Assembly: GCA_905221615.1 (NCBI GenBank)
Contig: CAJNDT010004890.1
Span: 558,001 to 622,000 of the forward strand
DNA length: 64,000 nucleotides
From: Symbiodinium sp. CCMP2592
Taxonomy: Eukaryota > Sar > Dinophyceae > Suessiales > Symbiodiniaceae
Direction of reading: 5' to 3'
The number at the start of each line of letters is the position of its first letter. The first letter of the stretch is position 1. The position numbers were made by a program, and so were the translations under genes. This document shows, piece by piece, positions 24,794 through 39,165 of the stretch. The notes beneath the pieces are model-generated. The model saw only the letters and a list, made by a program, of their open reading frames with translations, had not been told where the DNA came from and did not search any database.

Positions 24794-27700
24794 AAGACAC
24801 ACAGACAGGCAGACAGGCGGCAGACAGACAGACAAACCGAACGATACAGGAAACACATGCGTACGTTCTTGTGTACGTGCATACGCAAGCATGTGCATGT
24901 ACAAATTTAAACAGTGCGTGTGCCTATTTCGTACTCAGACACACTCGGAAAAAAACAAAAAAAAACACCTTTCTTCGAACAAGCCGCAGTACTGCAAGCG
25001 ATGCAAATCAGGGGAATAGTTGTCCAAGGGAAATCGCGTGCTCAGTCGTGCACAGTTTTGTTCAGCTAGATGCAGAGTTTTGATAAACTGTACGTAATTA
25101 TGGGCCTTAGCCGCGGAGGATAGGATTTAAGCTTGGGGTTCAGGCTTTAGGATGTTGGGGTTTCGGGTGTTCGTGGTTGCTGAGGGTTGCGACGTTGCGC
25201 AAATGATTCGTTGCAGTGTCATCGGAGGGTGACCAAGCTTTTCCGCACGCGGTATGCCAAATGCTGTCAAAGCCCGAGTGTCTGTCTTAAGCTCAATTTG
25301 GGGACATCATTCGTCACATAAGTGGCCCCTCCGTACCTCGCAGAATCCGCACGATGAAAGAACGTTGGGCTTGCTGGGTTTGTTTTGCTCGGAACGCTAA
25401 CCAACACATCCGAAAAGGCAAATGAACATGGCCAAGGCCCCCATACCCCGTCGTTAAGAGGCCTGAATATTAGGACCCCGTTTCTGATCCTTATTAAGGT
25501 GGTGGTGCCGTCGATGGGGAAGGGGTGCTGTTCATGAGGGATCTACGTTGGCTTACGTCCCAAAGCCCGAAGCACTTAAACCAATCTTTGAGGATCAGTT
25601 TCTACATATTCAGGCCCCGATGTTGTTCACCGACGTCTGTCGGTCGAAGAAGCGAATCAAGTGTATTCAGGCGCCTTTATTGATCCTTATCACTAAACCC
25701 CAGCCCCTGAAGCCTCAGCCCCCAGTGCTTTGAGGTTTCTGCAAGTCGCCTTCTTCTTCACCCACGGCCGGAGCTTCTTCTCTATGATGTTGTTGCCCTC
25801 AGGCTTATGGCATAGGCTTCCGAAGTCTCTACAGCCGACATGCACCTGCCAACAAAATGCTAACAAGACCCAAACACAAAAAATCACAACGGTCGTCTAC
25901 ACCGTGAAATATAACGAAAAATGCCCTTAAGCCTGAAGGCCCCAAAATATGGGCATGTTCAGGGTACACAGGCCTTGTAAAGAGCACAAGCTTCTTGTGT
26001 GCTGGTTTCGGGTTTTGGATTCAGCAATCAGGGTTCGTGGTCGCGGGAATGGCCACAGTGTGGACGCCGATCGATGTCACCAAATCCAAGTCTCCTACAA
26101 CATCAGACATGCTTGGAGGTTCATGGGTAATTAGTTATAAGTGGGGTTATAAGTCCCTTAATATGGGTTGTAATTATAGTTACCTTACTTATAAGCCTAC
26201 TTATAACTACGCACGAACCTCAGTGCGCTGGGAACTGCGTTCCCACGGTGGACACTGGTCGATGTGTAAACAACCAAGCGATGCGTGACAAAAACACACA
26301 CATGCAGCGTGCAGGGGGTTTTGCATCAGAGTGGCTTTACCATTGTAACCGCAAAAAAGTTTTACGGCTTGTGGCTTTCCCTTCCTTGAAGGTCTGCGCC
26401 GATTTGCTGGTAGTGCCATGTACTCACTGGATCTGCTTTAAATTGTGTCGGAGGCCCTGATCCCTCGTAGGTTTCCGGACGGCATTACGAGCTTGGACGA
26501 TTTATCCGGTCTGCGGACTACACAGTCGAACCAAGTAGACTGCACGAAAGCATCGCCAGCTTCAGCACATCTGCACGAATCTTCCATATTTACTCTAGTC
26601 TCTGTACTCCTGAGACCCTAAACCCAATGTAGACTACTTGGAGGTTCATGGATAGTTATAAGTGGGGTTCTAGACTATAAGTAGCGTAGCTATTTAATTA
26701 CAAGAACAACCCATACTCGGGGACACATAACCCCAGTCATAACTACCCATAGACTAGTGCTGCCTCGGCCTGGCCGAACCCTAGGCTCGGATGCCATTCC
26801 CGGACCAACTACATAACTCCCATATTTTAGGTCCTATTAAGGTAATGCAGGATTTGTATCATCAACCGTATGGTGAATCATCCCTTAGGGCTATAATCAA
26901 CAGCTCTGACGAGACACCAAGCAGCAAAACATCCAGCTGCAGATGGATCGAGGACGAAGGAGGCCGGGCGAGCAAACAGCGAACTGGCGTATCGGAGGCT
27001 TGCCTGCTGACTCAATGCAAGACAACAGCTGGGCCGTCTGCAGTCGCCGGCAGGTTCAGCGGAGCTGCGGGATCGTGACGGACATGTGCCTGCGGTGCGT
27101 ACAAGCAGGCAAGGGCGCCAGGAAAAGTCAGCCCAAGCACCAAGCCGGATATAGTGATAGCCTGCTTTTCCTTCCTCTGTCGCTCTGCAACTGGACGACT
27201 GGTCATCAACTCAGGCCATCCAACCAGCTCAGCCACTCTCCTAACCAAGCCGTACCTTTCTTCTCCGCTTGTATCGGAGTCTGCAGACATTCCGCCAGAG
27301 CGAAGGAAGATTGCAAGCCCATGAGCCAAAATAGCGTGGACCTTGTCGATGGCCGGGAAAACCTCTGCAGCCACCATGCGTGCTATCCCTGCGGCTCCAC
27401 TCCAGTGGGGCCATCGAATCAAGAACACCCAAAGATTCTCAATGTCCTACCTGCACCTCAACAACCCCTGTGTGTGTTCGCGCTAATGGTATTTCTTGAA
27501 GTACTACCTCTAAAGGATACGTCCTATCTGCAGGAAGCCCCAAACCCTAAACCCCACAATCAACCCTGCTGGCAGGGAACGTGCACTGCGTCCCAGTCGA
27601 TGTCGAAGGCAAACGCCCGAGCCTTGTCGGTGGGTACCTGTTGAGGGTTTCTAGGGCAAACTCGGGGTTAGTGCAAACTCGGGGTTGCGGGTTTTAGGGT

Positions 27701-30700
27701 TCCCTTGAGGGCTTTGAGGGTCTACGTACAAGGATTGCATAGGGGTTCTGGTTTTTAGAGTTTCTTGTTCAAGGGTTTTGTCAGGAAGAAACATCGACCA
27801 CTTCTTTTCCTTAATATCGGGGCCTTGGTAATTGGAATAGGGTTTTGGGGTCCATTGTACAATGTTTATAATAAGGAGCCACCAAAATAGTATAGGTAAT
27901 TATTCAGGCCCCTATAGTATGGCCTCCAGCCTTAACCTTCGGGCTGAAGAATAAGGCCGTAACGGCCACTTGCAATTTGCTTTTTGGGTTTTGGGTTTAG
28001 GGATTACTTTAACCCCGCATAACCTACCTTTCTAATTTTTACGGACTTATACAAAAAAAACATACTAAGGAACCCTAAAAAGGTAGGTTCTTGAGGGTCC
28101 AGGTAAGGCTTTGAAGATTCAACCAGCCTCACACGCCTGTTTAAGGCAAAGCAGAAACACCGGTCGTCCTTAGCCCCCGTGTCAACCTTTTTGCACATTT
28201 TACTTGAAGGAACCCCTATAAGCGTTAACTAAAGCCTAAAGAACTCGCACAGAATTCTAGCAGTGTCAGCTACTTGAGGTTTGCCCTCACACCATGATCG
28301 CTCGCATCGGTAGGTGATCCGGAAGGTCCAGCCGCAACTGCGATTCGGCGTGGCCTGCTGGATCAGCCGCCGCATCTCATCATCCCTGCAGGAATTTTGA
28401 AGTGGGCTTAGGGTTTGGGGGTTTACGGTTAAAGGCCCAATATAATATCGACCCCACATAACTAGCCCAGAGGGTCCATATGCACTACTATTATGGAATT
28501 AGGCCCCCAAAACCATAGTCGGCATGGTCTTTTAGGGACTAATTCCTTATCATAATAGTAGTGTATATGGACCCTCTGGGTAATAGAGAACTCAACTTAC
28601 AAAAGTTACAAAATGTCCCGGCCCACTGAGCAAGGGATCAGACCCCCGGGAGGATCCAAAAAGTAGATCCCTTATTGGGGGTTCCTGTAAAGTACCCTCA
28701 GGAGTTTTTGGCCCCAAAGTAGGGGATCTACTTTCTAGATCCTCCCCGGAGTCTGGGTCTTTGATTTAAAAAACAGAGCCTTTGATCCGAGCTCAAGAAC
28801 TACGGGTATTCATGGTCTCAGGGTTTTTGTAGTACTTATAGTTGCTGAGTTCATAAGCCTCCCAGAAAGCGTACACTTTCAGTTTTATAGTGGGTAGTCG
28901 TATCCCACAAAGTGTAAAGTGTATCCACTCAGCTACTAAGACTACAGGGTCGTAGGGGTTCAGAGCTTTCGGGCTTAGGGTTCAGGGAATTTGGGATGTT
29001 TGGGGCTGCGGATTTAGGTCTTGGTAGGATGTTAGTGCTGTCTGTCTCGAGGCCCCAATGGCCCATGCAATTCCAAACTTTATTACGCGCCTAAACCCCT
29101 TAAAATGCAGAATAAATCGATGGGAGAGTTTCAGAACATCGACCAAGCCATGCAAGGACCACCCCAGGTTGAAAACACCCTAAACCCTGAGCCCCACTAA
29201 CCCCTGCAACAACGACCCCAAAATGACCTGGAGTAAAGACGCGATCATCTGAGTCACAGAAGCTGGGCTAACAAAGCCAAAAGAAAACAACATAAGCTCT
29301 GGGCCTCAGCTTCCGATCCTCGGCGGGGGCGGTCGGCGTCTCCAGGCGCGTCAGGGGCTTGTGCTTCCTCGGCTGACCTGAGTTGTTTCAAGGGCTTTTG
29401 AAAGGAGTTGTCTAGGGGCTTTACAAGGTTTCGACGAGTCTTTCGGCCTTCAGCGAGGGGGAGTTAGGGTCTAGGGTATTTACACCCATGCCATATAGAA
29501 TATAGACCTTGAATCGGGCTGGTAACCTGCTCTTGGCACGAAGCACACCAGCCTCCTCCGCTTACCAGAGGCTCCAAAACCCTGTAATTAAGGAATATAT
29601 CTGAAATCATGTTAGGGTTCTATTAAAATTTACGGAAAAATCTTCATTCAGCGCTTGTTGGGCCTTTGGGTTCCTGCTCCTTCCCAGCCTTTGGGGGCCT
29701 GGCCTTGGGTAGGGGCCTTAAACTTAATAGTTACCTGTGCTACTTTGGGGGTTCCTTATTATGATTGTAGCATAATGGGCCCCAAAAGCCTATTCGAGAT
29801 ATAGGCTCCCAGAAGCCTGCTTCCAGATGCACAGCCCTAAGTTTCCATGTACCTACATACTATATACTTTGACCTTAGACTAGAGTACTCCCTACATAAG
29901 TACATTGGGGCCAAAGTATATACTATTTGGGCACATGGACCCCTAGGGCCCTAGTACTTAGGGCAACAGATTGAACCATATTTAGACCTGTGACCTAGAC
30001 CTGGACGTTAAACCCGACACGAGAGGGCCCACCTGGTATCAATGGTTGTTGCCCGTTTAGGAGGCTTGGATTCGAAGCTTATGGTTTGGAGCTTCGGAGA
30101 TTGGGCTTAGTGCAGGAGGATTACTTGGAGGTTCATGGGTAGTTGTAAGTGGGGTTACAAGTCCCTTATTATGGGCTGAAAGTATCGTTACCCTAATCAC
30201 AACCCCACTTGTAGCTACCCGTGGACCTCCAAGTCAGGTTCAGGTGTCCTGCAATTTTACAACCTGCTGACTTCAGGGCTTCGCAGGTATAGGGCGCTGT
30301 AAGGGGTTCGACTCTGCAGCGAGTTTTGTAGCAGGTGCTTACCTAGGCTGACATTTAATGCCGTAAGTTCTAAGTTTATAGTTTGTGAGAGGACTTCAGA
30401 ACACTGTAAGGCATTGTAACGCATCCCCCCTAAGCTCCCTTCTTGAATAATGCCATTAAGGTCTTTAGTAGTGGGTATTTAGGGCACAAGCCCAAAGGCT
30501 CCATGTAGCTATATTATGTAGTATATACTTATACCCAAAGTATTCATATAGGAACCTCTTTAAGGCCTGAGTATATACTTTATGGGCACATGGAGCCTTG
30601 GGGAATGGATGGTAGTTGGGGGGCTTAGGGAAACCTTCGGCTTTCCAAGGGAGCCCAATACCCCTCAATTTCGCAACACACTAGATCCTAAAGAGTTTCA

Positions 30701-33700
30701 TTCCGCGATATGGGGTTTCCGAAAATAAGGGACCCTACTATGGCGCCCTAAATAGTAGGATCCATATTAAAAGGACCCCAAAATACGGTACCCATAATTT
30801 TCGGAAACCCCCATATCACGGCCCCTATGATCTAAGGCGGCATCTTCATGAACCCTAAGACATCTTGACGAAGATCCACTGTATGCTCTTCCGTCAAAGG
30901 GTTTGGGCGTCGGAAAAGTACCACAACCCTAAAACCCTATAAACCCCATACCCTATAAACCCCACAACCCAAACGCTATAACCCTAAAACTCTACAAACC
31001 CTGAAAGCACCAAAACCCCCTATGCCAAAAGCCTAACACTCCAAAACACTAAAACCCTAAAACCCTGATACCTGACACCCTAAACCCCAAAACCCTCAAA
31101 ACCCTAAACCCTAAATTTAAACCCTTAAACCCTTAAACCTTTAAACCCCAAAACCCTTAAACCCTTAAACCCCAAAAAACCCTAAAAGCCCCCAGAAACC
31201 CCGAAGCCACCGGGAGAGGCACCGTTGGCATCGAGGTCCTCGGGCTCCTTGAAGAGCGCCTCACCAGGCTTTCTTTTAGGATTCCTTTCAGGCGTTTCCT
31301 TAAGGTATCTATAGTTAGGGTTTTGGGTTTGGGGTTTAGGATTCCTTTCAGGCTTCCTTACGGTATCTGTTTAGGGTTTAGTGTTTAGGTTTCCTTTCAG
31401 GTTTCCTTACTTGGAGGGTCGGGGGACTTAGTAACTGGTTTATTTTTAGGGTCTTATAAGTACCATAACCTCCTTTCAGGCTTCCTGAAGGTATTTATAG
31501 GGATTGTTTAGGGTTTAGGATTCCTTTCAGGCTTCCTTAAGGTATCTATAGTTAGGGTTTAGGGTTTGGGGTTTAGGATTCCTTTCAGGTGTTTCCTTTC
31601 AATGGATCCCTGCTATATGACCCCATGGTACCCTTAAAAGGAATCCTACGGGTTTCGTTTAGGGTTAGGGCTTACTTGGAGGTTCATGGGTAGTTATAAG
31701 TAGAGTTATAAGTAGGGTAACTAGAGTTATAACCCATATTAGGGGACTAATAATTCCGCTTATAACTGCCCCTGAACCTCCAAGTAGGTTTCCTTGAGGT
31801 ATCTATAGGGATTGGATTTTTTGTATTTAAATGTGTTGGGGTTTAGGGGTTAACGCTTACGGACTATGGGATTAGGGTTTTAAGGGTTTGGGCTAGGGTT
31901 ACTCCTCATTTAAGGGTTCCGTTTAGAGATCTAGAAGAAGGGTGTGCTTCTAGGTTTAAGGCTTATAGAGCTTAGGGTTTTGGGCTTTAGGGCATTAGGG
32001 TTTCGGGGTTCTAGGGTTTAGAGTTTGCGGGCTTTAGGGTTCTAGGGCCTTTGGGGTGGTTTTGGGTTTTGGGGTTGTCGGCTTTAGGATGAGGACTTGG
32101 AGGCTTTAGGGTTCAGGGCTTTTGGGTTTTAGGACTCTCTTCTGTGACGGTCCATGGGTCTAGGCTAGGTGTGACCTATTCGAATTAAGGTTTAGGGTTG
32201 CTTTGGGAATATTTTGGGATCCTGCCCGAAAAGACCATCCTCATGATGTTGTTCTTTTGGGGGGTCAAACCCATACTTACTGGTATTGGTAGTATACTTA
32301 GCCCGTTCCATGTCATGTTTCGCTTCCACTGACTTCACGAGTCCAGCAATGGCTGCGAACGAAAGCTGAGAAAGAAACCGTGCAGGGACACTTCTGCAGA
32401 TAAAAGCATGGTAAGTTGAGTTGAATCCTAAACCCTGACCCATCAATGACCCTCACGACGGTCCTTTGAACAAGCCCTCGCAGTCTTTGTCCCTTGGTAG
32501 TCTCAACCCTGTGTGGAGTAGCCTGCACGGTACGTTGGGCGGGATCGCCGGACACACCCCCTGCAAGCCCTCCAACTTACAGCTTAAATTGTAGATCCAG
32601 ATTCGCCAAACCTTATGGAAGGCAGAAATGCCGACTACAGGGAGGTTGAATAATTGGACTGACTAGGGTTCTGGGGTCTTTTGTGGCTTATAGGGATATT
32701 AAGGAAATTTTAGGATCTACTACTATTGGTACTTCCTCCGAATTCTATCGCACAAAGGAGCCGCCCAGGAACGGCCACAGCGTGTGACGCCTGCACATGG
32801 GCCGGGGGAGCTGCCTTCGGAGCGGGCGCCTCGGAAATGTAGCGTTCAGGGTTTAGGGTCTGATTGAAGGGTTCTACAAGGGTTCCTTCAAGGGTTCTAC
32901 GGGCTTGGGGATTGCACCCTCCGCAACTCTAAAGTTTGGACTAGAGCCACGAGCCCTGCAAACCCCATAGCTTTTGGTATTGTGTTGTAAGGTGTAACGG
33001 TCTTTCGCAATGCCAGCTTTCGGCAGACTTACATCTGGTCAGACACTTTCACCGAGACCTTGCAACAAGAACCCGGGCAGCCCTCACATGGCATCACTCA
33101 CAGGCACTGGGTTTCGGATATATAGGCTATACCAACAGCTGTCAACAACCCAGTTAACCTCCAGAAAGCCCAAACGACGTCAACCAGACCAATCTCAGGA
33201 CAGCACCGGCGCGCTCATGATCTCTGCCTGATCGCCACGTCGTTTTATGGAAATAGCTGGGCTATGCCTGACAAATAAAGCCAGACCGGATATCAATCAC
33301 ACGAGAGGTTCCAAAGATCAAGCCTTCCATTGCCAAGTTTGCACTCAATATCACCGAAAGAGCCAAGACCCAACCTGCCCGAAGTATTCTAATTCTCGGT
33401 TTTCCAAACACAAGACCACCTTAAACCCGAACCCTAAACCCTAAATGCCCACCTCCTTCAAACCTAAGATCCCTTGTCTCACTGTGAAGCCCTCAACCTC
33501 TACAGCATATAGACCTCCCAGCACGGCGGGAGGTTCGCCGGTCTGGGATTTGTTCTTTCGTCAGAAAAAAAGTAGTCATGGGGTGTAGAGTTTAGGAGTT
33601 TATACACTTAGGTGTCAAAGCGTAGGGGTTCAAGGGCTTATAGGATTTTATCAGTGCAAACGCCAGAGTTCGCAACAAAACCGTGTCGCCAAAGCCATGC

Positions 33701-36700
33701 GACATCTGTGTTTCTACAAGCAACCTGGCCCCAGCCTTCAGACCTAACAATGCAAGTGTTGCAGACAACTCTGCGTTGCTCCAGGGGCTTCTATATCTAT
33801 CTGTCTGGAGAAAGAGGCAAGAAGAGAGAGAGGGAGAGAGAGAGAGAGAGAGAGACAGACAGAGACAGAGACAGAGAGGATTCACACTGCGCTCTTAGGC
33901 GTCCACAGCACATGGCCTGCACTGAACCTAAACCCTATTCCCTAGACTCAAAACTCTAAGCCTAAACCCTAAACCGGTGCCTAAACCCTAAACTGGTACC
34001 TGCCTGCACTGACTGCAGCAGCTTGGCAGCGGCATCCTGACGGTTGTGCGCTTACATGACTCTGCAAGCCTTCCCTACTTGGAGGTTCATGGGTAGTTAT
34101 AAGTAGGGTTCCTTTACGGGCTCTACAGGGTTTAGGGAGTTTAGGATATAGGGTTATATTCATGGGTAGTTAGAAGCGGAGTTGTAAGTCCCTTAATGTG
34201 AGTTATAAGGTTATAAGTGCAGTCACCCTACTTCTAATATAGCCCCACTTAGAAGTAATTACCCATGAACCTCCAACTAAGGATCCATGTGCGCAAACAT
34301 AGGGTTCCTTTAAGGGCATCCTATAAGGGCTCCTTTACGGGTACCATAAGGCCATATATAAGGGGTTTCGGGATGTTTATGGTATGTAAGGCTACATGCA
34401 CCCTAATTAGTATATACCTTGGGCCCAGGGACCTCTACAGGGACTGATTTTGAAGGTTATTTAATTTGAGGATGGTCATAGCAGCCTTCATAGGCTGTAT
34501 AGGTAGTTTACCTCGAGCTTTTAGAGGTTTGTTTGATAGGTCTTATTGGGTTTAAACCCTAGACCCTAAACCCCTAAACCCTACACCCCTAAACCCTAAG
34601 TTCAGGATCCAACGACGAGCCTTCGGGGTTTTGTAAACAAAAGGAGATTTATAGGGATTCATCAGGATTAAAGGGAGGGACTACAAGCTTTAAGGCCAAG
34701 GCCCGACACTGCAAAAGCTAAGGCAGGGTTCGGTGACATAGATCCTCAACCCAAACTTTCAACTTTAAATCTTAACACGAGCCGTCATCCATTACTCTAA
34801 ACATTAAGCCCCATGAAGGTAGCTCCGGTAAGGACCCTTGGATCTCAAACGCCTTTGGCAGGAGCTGTAGAGTAATCTGAATATGTAAGCAGATGGGAAC
34901 CGGACCGTCTCTCCCAATTCCAACTCCTGGTCAATTGTCAGCAGTGCCTGTCCCAACGAGCCATTGAGGTCACTTCTATCTACATCCCAAGAATCCAAGA
35001 ACCCTCAAACTCGATGTCCAATCCCTATACACTCTTGAGCATAACGGTTGCATAACACCAATAACACCGACATCAAACACCCCCAACCCACAATCCACAA
35101 CCTCGAAACCCTGCACCCGAAACCCCAAAAACCCCACACGTCTAAGCCCTACACATTCAAAACCCTACACACTGAGCCCAAACAACTTCGAATCCCTATC
35201 CCCCCAAAAGGCCCCTGCCAAGCCCGGACTCTAAATTTTCTTTGTTCGACATCCTAGAAGACCTATAGGATGATATAGAGGCTATCATGCCTCCAAAACG
35301 GCTCCTAAACTCTAAACCTATAAACCCTAAACTCCTAAACCCGAAACCTCTGAAACCCGTAACCCCTAAACCCAACTCCCTAAACCCAAACCCAAAAGTA
35401 CCCTTAAAGCTCCCTTATAGTAACCTTTATATAGACCCCTTTCAGAGGTACCCTAAAGCCACAACCCTAAACCCAAACCCTAAACCCTAAGCGAACCCAG
35501 ACCTGCTGCTGCTTCTTCTGCTCTTTATCTCTGGCCTCCTTTTCCTGCCCAGGAGTTTCTACTTGGAGGGTCGGGGGACTTAGTAAGTAGGTAGTAAGCA
35601 GACATATAAGTACCCTAAAAGGGACCCTAATTGGGGTTATGGTACTTATAAGTCCCTAAAACAATCACTTACTAAGTCCCCCGACCCTCCAAGCAGGAGT
35701 TTCTAACCCGAAGGGTTCATGTACTGAAATGGCCTCCTCTAAGGGTCCATGTACCCAGAAGAAGGGTTACTTTAAGGGTACCATAAGGGGTGCCTCTAAG
35801 GGTTCTATGAGGTTTAGAGCTCAAGGGTCCATGCACCCAAATAGTAATCATATACTTTTGCCTTGAAGAAGTCCCTGTGTAGGTACTTTGGGGCCAAAGT
35901 ATACTATTTGCGCACATGCCTTAGGGTAGGGTTGTGCGAACGCTTTGGCACCAGTTCGAAAGAAGAACTCCGCACGGCGCTATCTTCATATACCCTGAAT
36001 GCTTATCACTCGCCAGGGCGGTGTGGTCAGGCAAGCAATCCTTTTAGAATCTATAGGTTTCCATTTAGTGGGGGTGTGTTCTTCCTCTTCTTCTGCCCTG
36101 CATCAAGATTCTGTCCGGATGCGCAGCTCCGACAAATACATAACTACACCATGAACTGGATTTGTTCTTGCCCGAGGGCTCCAAGTATACAAACAGTACC
36201 TACTTTGGGGTCTAAAGTCCCTAAATACCCAGACCTTCCAAAATCCCTTAATTAAGGAATATACCTTAAATTATAGTAGGATCCCTAATATGATTTAAGG
36301 TATATTCCTTAATTAAGGGATTTTGGAAGGTCTGGGTACTACCTACTTTGGGCTTTTTGGAGCCCCAGGGTTGGGAGGCATGTTGTGCTGGCTGTGCTGG
36401 AGCGTAGTTGAGGGCAAGGTCGGGTAGCCCGCAAATTTCTAGACCTCGCCGGGGAGTAGCATGATTCTTTGATGCCCATAACCCGACGGAGGAATCTCAA
36501 GTACTGCGAGTCAACACGGTAAAGTTGTCTCTGGGAAAGAGTGAGTGGATCTTGACTTCGCAGTAAGCTAGATGCCTCAGTGGAGACTGCACCAACATGT
36601 TTGTCCCGAAACTCTGAAACCCTCCCTCAAAAACCTTGAAGCCTAAAAGCCCTAAGCCCCAACTGCCAGCTTCTAAAAGAACATGTCTTCTTGCAAACGT

Positions 36701-39127
36701 GGATGCAGGATCAGGAAACTTGGAGCCTATGGGCTGTCACGGGCCCTTCGTCGGTCGATCTGATGAGATGTAAGATGTTTCAGCCTTCAACTTCCCCTAA
36801 GGGTGCATGTACCCATTTCGAGATACGTGAGCCCCAAAGTACTTATATAGGGACTACATTGAAGCCAATGTATATACTATATGAGTACATGGACCCTTAG
36901 GGTTCTGCCATTCTGCCAGAACTTCCTCAAAGACCGCACGGTCGAGCAGTATCAAGTCGTGCGAGCATCCACCTTGTAGTCTTCATTGTAGTTCTTTTTT
37001 TATAGTTTAACCAACTATATATTAAGGATTCTATAAGGTAACCCCCAAAAAAGGAACTACAACGGAGACTATAGGCTGAATGAGAAGGTCGTCCATGACA
37101 GCGTAGATCGGCGACGCCAGGATTGCAGCTGCGGAGCCCTGTGGGAATGAAAGGCTTCACGTTTAGGACTTGGGTGAGGGTTGGTTGAGGACTTTAGGTT
37201 TAGTGTTTACCTGAACTCCAAGTAACCCACCTTTTTAAGGGCTTGTATAAAGAAATGAACCCTAAAAAGGTAGGTTCCTTAGGGTACAGGTAGGGATTGA
37301 CTATGGGTTTAGCCTAAGGGTCCATGTACCCAAGTAGTATATACTTTGGCCTTAAAGTACTCCCTATGTAAGTACATTGGACCCAAAGTCCATATTATTT
37401 GGGTGCATGGACCCTTAGGTTTAGGGTTTAGGGGTTGCCTGGGCCAAGACGACGGAATGCACATCAAGATACCGCAGGGACCGGAAAATCAATTGGTACG
37501 CAGGCTGAAGTGCGTAACTTAATTATAATGGTGTGTACATATCACATAATCTACCCGTATCCCGTAAAGTGTTCAAATCAGCATAAGGCCTCCATATTTC
37601 TCCAACCAGGTCACTGCCCTAAACCGTAAAATGCCTGTAAACCGTAAGCCTTGAACCCTGCATACTAAACCCTAAACCCCACACCCCTCCGGTACCATAT
37701 AGATCCCTTGAGAGGAACTGCTATAGTTCCGTTACAAGAGCTGTACGCCTTAAACCCTACAAATCCTATGCCGTAAGCCCTAAACCTTTGACCGCCGCCT
37801 CTTTCTCCTTGGCTTCTCTTTCCTGTGCAGTCCGGCGAGCTCAGACTTTTTGGATTTCAGGATCCGAAAGTCTCATTGTTCGAGTGTAGGGTTCAGGGTT
37901 TAAGGTTGTAGTTTGAGGGTTAAGGATTCGATACGGGTTTGGGTTGCTCTTAGGAGCTTCTTACGGGCTTTAGGACTCAAAAAGTATAGAGAGGATTGTA
38001 GGTGTGCATGTCAGCACTTCGGGCAAACAGTGGGTGCTTCTGGTTATTATTCAAGCGCTTTTGGTGATAATGGTTCGGCCCTGGCGAAGACCCACATGGG
38101 CAAGATCACCTTGATTTTCAGGACCGCCGATGGTTCCGCCCGATGAACCCTAAACCCTAAAGTGTGACTAATTACTTAGGCCCTCTGTTACCTGACCGAA
38201 ATCTGAGGCTCAGGCTTCCAGCACCAACTAGCCCCTAGAAGCCCCAGGCCCAGTAACAAGCAAAAACCAAAAGCCCGTTGTTCCAAACAGCGACACAACA
38301 ATCCTGGAAGAGCTGTGAGCCAAACTCGAAACTTGAAACAAGGAGCAGGGGGTGATATGATCTCACATAGAAGTTCTAGCAGCAGCACCCTTCTTTAGAG
38401 GGAAGATGGCAACAGCAACTAAAACCTTACGTCGCCTCGGACCAATACGATAGGGTACTGGGGTACATTATAGAATAGTTATAGGGGATCTAAAGCTTTA
38501 AGGGGGCACCGTTAGCTTCAAAATATTCCGACCCCTATATTACGGCTCAGTTGCTTCCTAAACCCTACCTTAATCCGGACTAACCTACCTTTTTAAGGCC
38601 TTATATAAAGAAATCATAACAAAGAGCCCTAGAAAGGCAGGCTATTCAGGGCTAAGGAAAACCCTACCAACTAAACCCCAAACCCTAAACAGGGTTTAGG
38701 GCTTAGGGTCTTTCAGGACTCCTCAAGAGATTGGAGGATGTCGGGGGGGAAGTTTCTGAACTTGGGGTTCAGTCGAGAGTTGAGGGTTTTGGGGGGGGTG
38801 CTTTGGGTTTAAGGGCTTCCTGGACCCTATAAGGAACCTACCTTTTTAGGGCTCCCTAATGTGATTTCTTTATACAAGTCCTTGAAAAGGCGGGTTACTT
38901 GGGGTTAAGGTTTGCTTTGAAGGCTTAGCACCTGGGACATTTAGCTAAGTTTTGATAGGGTTGGGTTGTAACCCATGGATGAGGCGGTTCCGTCTACCCG
39001 AACTCCGCACCTCGCGCTCCTTCTTGTCCGCCTCCTCCTTCTTCCTCTTCTCGTCCTCCTTCCTCTTCCTGACACTCACAGCAAGCCGTTCTCCTAGACT
39101 CCTGCGTCTCCCTTACGCACACATATG

Positions 39128-39165
<38 letters not shown>

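Noticed and set aside
24616..24910. Overlapping frames rich in SVCL and RQTD
   Set aside because: Products of the (CAGA)n microsatellite.
26943..27644. 233-codon plus-strand open frame, the longest in the window
   Set aside because: It is antisense to PWI exon 27581-27637 and to the intron-nested minus frame; its composition (Cys/Ser/His/Pro mix) is not protein-family-like and it has no AG|G start.
30840..30900. Possible minus exon LTEEHTVDLRQDVLGFM
   Set aside because: No AG|G acceptor in frame, and the RBM25 alignment and phase are complete without it.
33592..33959. Frames rich in SLSL and ERER
   Set aside because: Largely the (GA)n microsatellite; the ER run is not part of the RBM25-like coil, which is on the other strand with proper splice sites.
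34804..34998. 64-codon minus frame MDSWDVDRSDLNG...
   Set aside because: No splice sites of the observed type and no link in phase; cannot be separated from chance.
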